Part shown: piece by piece, positions 13,306 to 15,117 of the stretch
Layout of the letters: every line of letters starts with the position of its first letter
Numbering within the stretch: the first letter of the stretch is position 1
From: an uncultured Prevotellaceae bacterium
GTDB taxonomy: Bacteria > Bacteroidota > Bacteroidia > Bacteroidales > Bacteroidaceae
Direction: 5' to 3'
Assembly (NCBI GenBank): GCA_945827465.1
Contig: CALZOH010000056.1
Coordinates: 1 to 15,117 of the forward strand
Length of the DNA: 15,117 nt
Notes under the pieces: model-generated
Told to the model about the DNA's origin: nothing
Database searches by the model: none
What the model saw: only the letters and a program-made list of their open reading frames with translations
Position numbers and translations under genes: made by a program

Positions 13306-13806
13306 ATGAATAACGTAATCATAATAGGTGTTGGCGGTGCAGGATGCAATATAGAGGATTCATGCCGTAAAGAATGTCCAAAACTTCAGAATGCCAAGTA
13401 TATCTATGTTGATAAAGAAGCCATGACTATTGTCAATCATGGGTCGGAAGACGAGCGCATCCTCCTGACAGAAGACAAGGATATCAATTTCCGCGAGTTG
13501 CTCAGAGGATATAAAACGGCTTTCGTTTGTGCCGGTCTCGGAGGGGAAATCGGTTCAGAGCTATCTCCAAAAATTCTGGAATACGCCAAGGCAGAATCGC
13601 TCTCGACGATAATCGCAGTAGTCAGCACACCTTTTTCTTTCGAAGGAGTGGCACGAAATGAGAAAGCGCAGATGGCCCTAACCCGAGTCAACAGTATAGC
13701 CCATAAAGTTATTGTGCAGGATAATAATGACATCCCTCAGGAATCAATGCTTCCGGAAATGGATAGGTCAATCTGTAACATGGTAAATGAACTACTTTCA
13801 AAATGA
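13306..13806 (+). CDS. Minimal FtsZ/tubulin-like nucleotide-binding protein
   Basis: A 166-residue protein matching only the N-terminal half of FtsZ. The first loop is IIIGVGGAGCN (5-15), like the FtsZ GVGGGGGNA motif. The tubulin signature region reads FVCAGLGGEIGSELSPKILEYAK (73-95), with GGEIGSE where FtsZ has GGGTGTG. It continues with VVSTPFSFEG (105-114), nearly identical to FtsZ, and IAHKVIVQDNNDI (131-143), equivalent to the strand and loop after it. The chain then ends, so the central helix and the C-terminal domain with the T7 loop, which supplies the catalytic acid to the neighbouring subunit, are absent. It may bind GTP or a related nucleotide but should not form FtsZ-type filaments alone. 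It is not a cell-division FtsZ. It overlaps the exonuclease gene by ATGA. Confidence 0.85.
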   Translation: MNNVIIIGVGGAGCNIEDSCRKECPKLQNAKYIYVDKEAMTIVNHGSEDERILLTEDKDINFRELLRGYKTAFVCAGLGGEIGSELSPKILEYAKAESLSTIIAVVSTPFSFEGVARNEKAQMALTRVNSIAHKVIVQDNNDIPQESMLPEMDRSICNMVNELLSK

Positions 13807-14294
13807 AGAATTTCGCTGCCATAGATTTTGAGACAGCTAACGGCCAGCGTTCAAGCGTTTGCAGTGTCGGTGTAGTTATTGTCCGAGATGGAGAAGTCGT
13901 AGATTCATACTACAGCTTAATCAAAGCATCACCAAATTACTATACCGAATGGACTACCGAAGTTCACGGGTTAACCTCGGCTGACACAGACAATGCTCCT
14001 TTATTTCCGGAAGTCTGGAAAACAGTGAGACCGTTAATTAAGGGATTGCCATTGGTCGCCCACAATAGTCCGTTTGATGAGAGCTGTCTTCGTGCCGTAT
14101 TTGAAGAATATGGGATGGAATATCCGGAGTATCAGTTTTTCGATACGCTCAGAGCTTCCCGCCATAAGCATCCGGAATTAGAAAATCATCAACTCCATAC
14201 GGCAGCTGCAGCATGTGGTTTTGACCTTATCAATCATCATAATGCCATAGCGGATGCCGAGGCTTGCGCGGCTATAGCTATTCAACTACTGTAA
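13803..14294 (+). CDS. DEDDh 3'-5' exonuclease, DnaQ family
   Basis: A 163-residue single-domain exonuclease. Motif Exo I is AIDFETA (Asp8, Glu10), Exo II is LVAHNSPFD (Asp92), and Exo III is HNAIADAEA with His146 and Asp151. The full DEDDh set of metal and catalytic residues is therefore present. The length is typical of stand-alone DnaQ-like nucleases that trim DNA or RNA, such as DNA polymerase III epsilon-like or RNase T-like proteins. Its start overlaps the stop of the FtsZ-like gene as ATGA, so the two are translationally coupled and probably function together. The next gene begins two bases after its stop. The substrate cannot be deduced. It could degrade nucleic acids of an invader or process a nucleotide signal. 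Confidence 0.92.
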   Translation: MKNFAAIDFETANGQRSSVCSVGVVIVRDGEVVDSYYSLIKASPNYYTEWTTEVHGLTSADTDNAPLFPEVWKTVRPLIKGLPLVAHNSPFDESCLRAVFEEYGMEYPEYQFFDTLRASRHKHPELENHQLHTAAAACGFDLINHHNAIADAEACAAIAIQLL

Positions 14295-14296
14295 AC

Positions 14297-14581
14297 ATGA
14301 AATATACTGAGCGCTTACTGCTGTCTTTCTTTGCATACGCTGTCCTTCTCGGATTTATCGGAGGAAGTTTTTCATTCCTGGGAATGCCGGGATTCGGACT
14401 GGCGAAAGCATTAGTCGGTGTCTTCATCTGTCATACATTGTTGTGGCCTTTCTTCCGTCAAATTTTGGGGTATTACGCATTTATGGCTCGGTTTGTAGAT
14501 GACGAAGATTTGGAGGACATTGAAGATGACCCAAATGACAGCGAATTCGTAAGAAAACTCAAAGACTTTCTCAGAAAATAA
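14297..14581 (+). CDS. Small two-helix membrane protein with acidic tail
   Basis: The ATG at 14297 lies two bases after the exonuclease stop; an in-frame ATG at 14264 lies inside that gene and is less likely. The 94-residue product has two hydrophobic segments, about 7-29 (LLLSFFAYAVLLGFIGGSF) and 34-54 (GLAKALVGVFICHTLLWPFF). A cytoplasmic-looking tail follows that is very acidic (DDEDLEDIEDDPND, ~68-81) and ends basic. No family was recognised. Small membrane proteins at the end of nucleotide- or nucleic-acid-sensing operons are often membrane-acting effectors or anchors, but nothing in the sequence shows this here. The tight spacing implies stoichiometric expression with the exonuclease and the FtsZ-like protein. 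Confidence 0.78.
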   Translation: MKYTERLLLSFFAYAVLLGFIGGSFSFLGMPGFGLAKALVGVFICHTLLWPFFRQILGYYAFMARFVDDEDLEDIEDDPNDSEFVRKLKDFLRK

Positions 14582-14587
14582 ACTGCT

Positions 14588-14953
14588 ATGAAAAGATATA
14601 AAGAGATGACGAACTCCATTGAGGAGGAACTCGAAAGGATCGAAGTATTGGCTATGACTGATGAAGGTGAGGCATATGACAATCTCGTTGAATTACGAGA
14701 TAAGGTCCGTGACCTCCGTGAAGAAGTCAATTGCTCAGAACCGCCCTTCAGCGACTGGGATAGTCCTATCCTCCGTGAATATGAGGCTGTTGTCAGTCGT
14801 CTCGATATAATTGACAAAAGAATAGAATCTCAGGTAAAAGAATATGGGGAGATTGACCCTCACGACATGCTCAAGATGATGTATCCGAACGATGATGTCG
14901 ATGATGAGGATTTTGAGGACGGATTTGACTTAGAGGACTTTTATGAGGACTAA
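14588..14953 (+). CDS. Acidic coiled-coil protein, 121 residues
   Basis: Starts six bases after the membrane-protein stop with ATG at 14588. Residues ~7-50 and ~65-88 form charged amphipathic helices likely to be coiled coil (SIEEELERIEVLAM, NLVELRDKVRDLREEV). The last ~25 residues are almost entirely acidic with aromatic spacing (DDVDDEDFEDGFDLEDFYED). The acidic tail recalls that of the membrane protein just upstream, though the sequences are otherwise different. Such tails often mimic nucleic acid or bind basic surfaces. No family was recognised. It is the last complete gene of unit 4. Confidence 0.78.
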   Translation: MKRYKEMTNSIEEELERIEVLAMTDEGEAYDNLVELRDKVRDLREEVNCSEPPFSDWDSPILREYEAVVSRLDIIDKRIESQVKEYGEIDPHDMLKMMYPNDDVDDEDFEDGFDLEDFYED

Positions 14954-14965
14954 TACGGCGGCTTC

Positions 14966-14984
14966 TCGGAAATCATGTTTCCGA
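14966..14984 (+). terminator. Short hairpin after unit 4
   Basis: TCGGAAA (14966-14972) and TTTCCGA (14978-14984) are perfect complements with a 5-nt loop. They are followed by TATAGTCTTTAATTTT. The stem is short and the T-run is displaced, so termination may be weak. It lies 12 bp after the stop of the acidic protein and about 35 bp before the next start. Confidence 0.5.
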
Positions 14985-15018
14985 TATAGTCTTTAATTTT
15001 ACGACCCATAATCATCTA

Positions 15019-15117
15019 ATGCCCATGGCTAAAAAAGCAAATAAAACTGACCAACAAGCAGATACTTTGTTCGGACCGGCGACTCATATCAGGTCGCTGA
15101 TTGAATGGATGTCGCAA
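15019..15117 (+). CDS. Start of a further gene (truncated by the window end)
   Basis: An open frame begins with ATG at 15019 or, two codons later, at 15025, and runs to the end of the window. The first residues from 15025 are MAKKANKTDQQADTLF, then GPATHIRSLIEWMSQ. A basic, lysine-rich start followed by a helical segment suggests a soluble protein. It is co-oriented with unit 4 and separated from it by ~65 bp holding a weak hairpin. No dyad promoter stands before it, so it may be read from promoter 4. Too little is present for identification. Confidence 0.6.
   Translation, partial: MPMAKKANKTDQQADTLFGPATHIRSLIEWMSQ

Noticed and set aside
13306..13806. Calling this gene the cell-division ftsZ
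   Set aside because: It has only half the normal length, lacks the T7 loop and C-terminal tail, has an altered tubulin signature and stands outside a division (mur/fts) gene cluster.
9000..15117. tRNA genes, CRISPR arrays or insertion sequences
   Set aside because: I saw no cloverleaf-like sequences, no regularly spaced repeats and no transposase-like protein in this part. The only repeated unit is the promoter dyad.

Overview
The window is a contig end from a gut-type member of the Bacteroidales. Three things suggest this: repeated promoters of the Bacteroidetes form (TTTG, 17-19 bp, TAnnTTTG), a BtuB/BtuG-type vitamin B12 uptake pair with Bacteroidetes-style lipoprotein signals, and A-rich leaders without Shine-Dalgarno sequences. 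Genus cannot be decided from the sequence. Bases 1-47 are not genomic. They are an Illumina Nextera adapter with an i5 index, so real sequence starts at about base 48.

Left part (48-3710, minus strand): a B12 uptake operon. A TAnnTTTG promoter at 3681-3710 leads into a cobalamin riboswitch with a terminator-like hairpin. Then come a BtuB-like TonB-dependent receptor, a BtuG-like surface beta-propeller lipoprotein joined by an ATGA overlap, and the first 35 codons of a third lipoprotein that overlaps btuG and is cut by the adapter.

Middle (3727-6040): a GC-rich mobile-element remnant. It holds the C-terminal part of a phage terminase large subunit without a start, about 0.9 kb without a convincing gene but with two leftward promoters, an intact ArdA antirestriction gene, a hairpin terminator and a nested inverted repeat at the junction.

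Right part (6063-15117, plus strand): an accessory cluster in four consecutive transcription units. Each starts with the same compound promoter: the dyad CTGTCA-N5-TG(G/T)CAG, exactly 10 bp, then TAnnTTTG. Unit 1 is an AAA+ ATPase with a large N-terminal region. Unit 2 is a WYL-domain transcription factor with its own terminator. Unit 3 carries two small proteins, a calcineurin-like phosphoesterase, a hypothetical protein, a short DprA/Smf-like protein, a gene split by an in-frame TAG, and a WGDG/leucine-rich-repeat protein. Unit 4 carries a minimal FtsZ-like nucleotide-binding protein, a DEDDh (DnaQ-type) exonuclease, a two-helix membrane protein and an acidic coiled-coil protein. A further partial gene runs off the end.

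The shared promoter, the WYL factor inside the group and the nucleic-acid and nucleotide-handling enzymes make this the best candidate for an undescribed system. A regulated anti-phage or genome-conflict module is plausible. That function is inferred: no gene here is an unmistakable known defence effector, and two genes in unit 3 look damaged.
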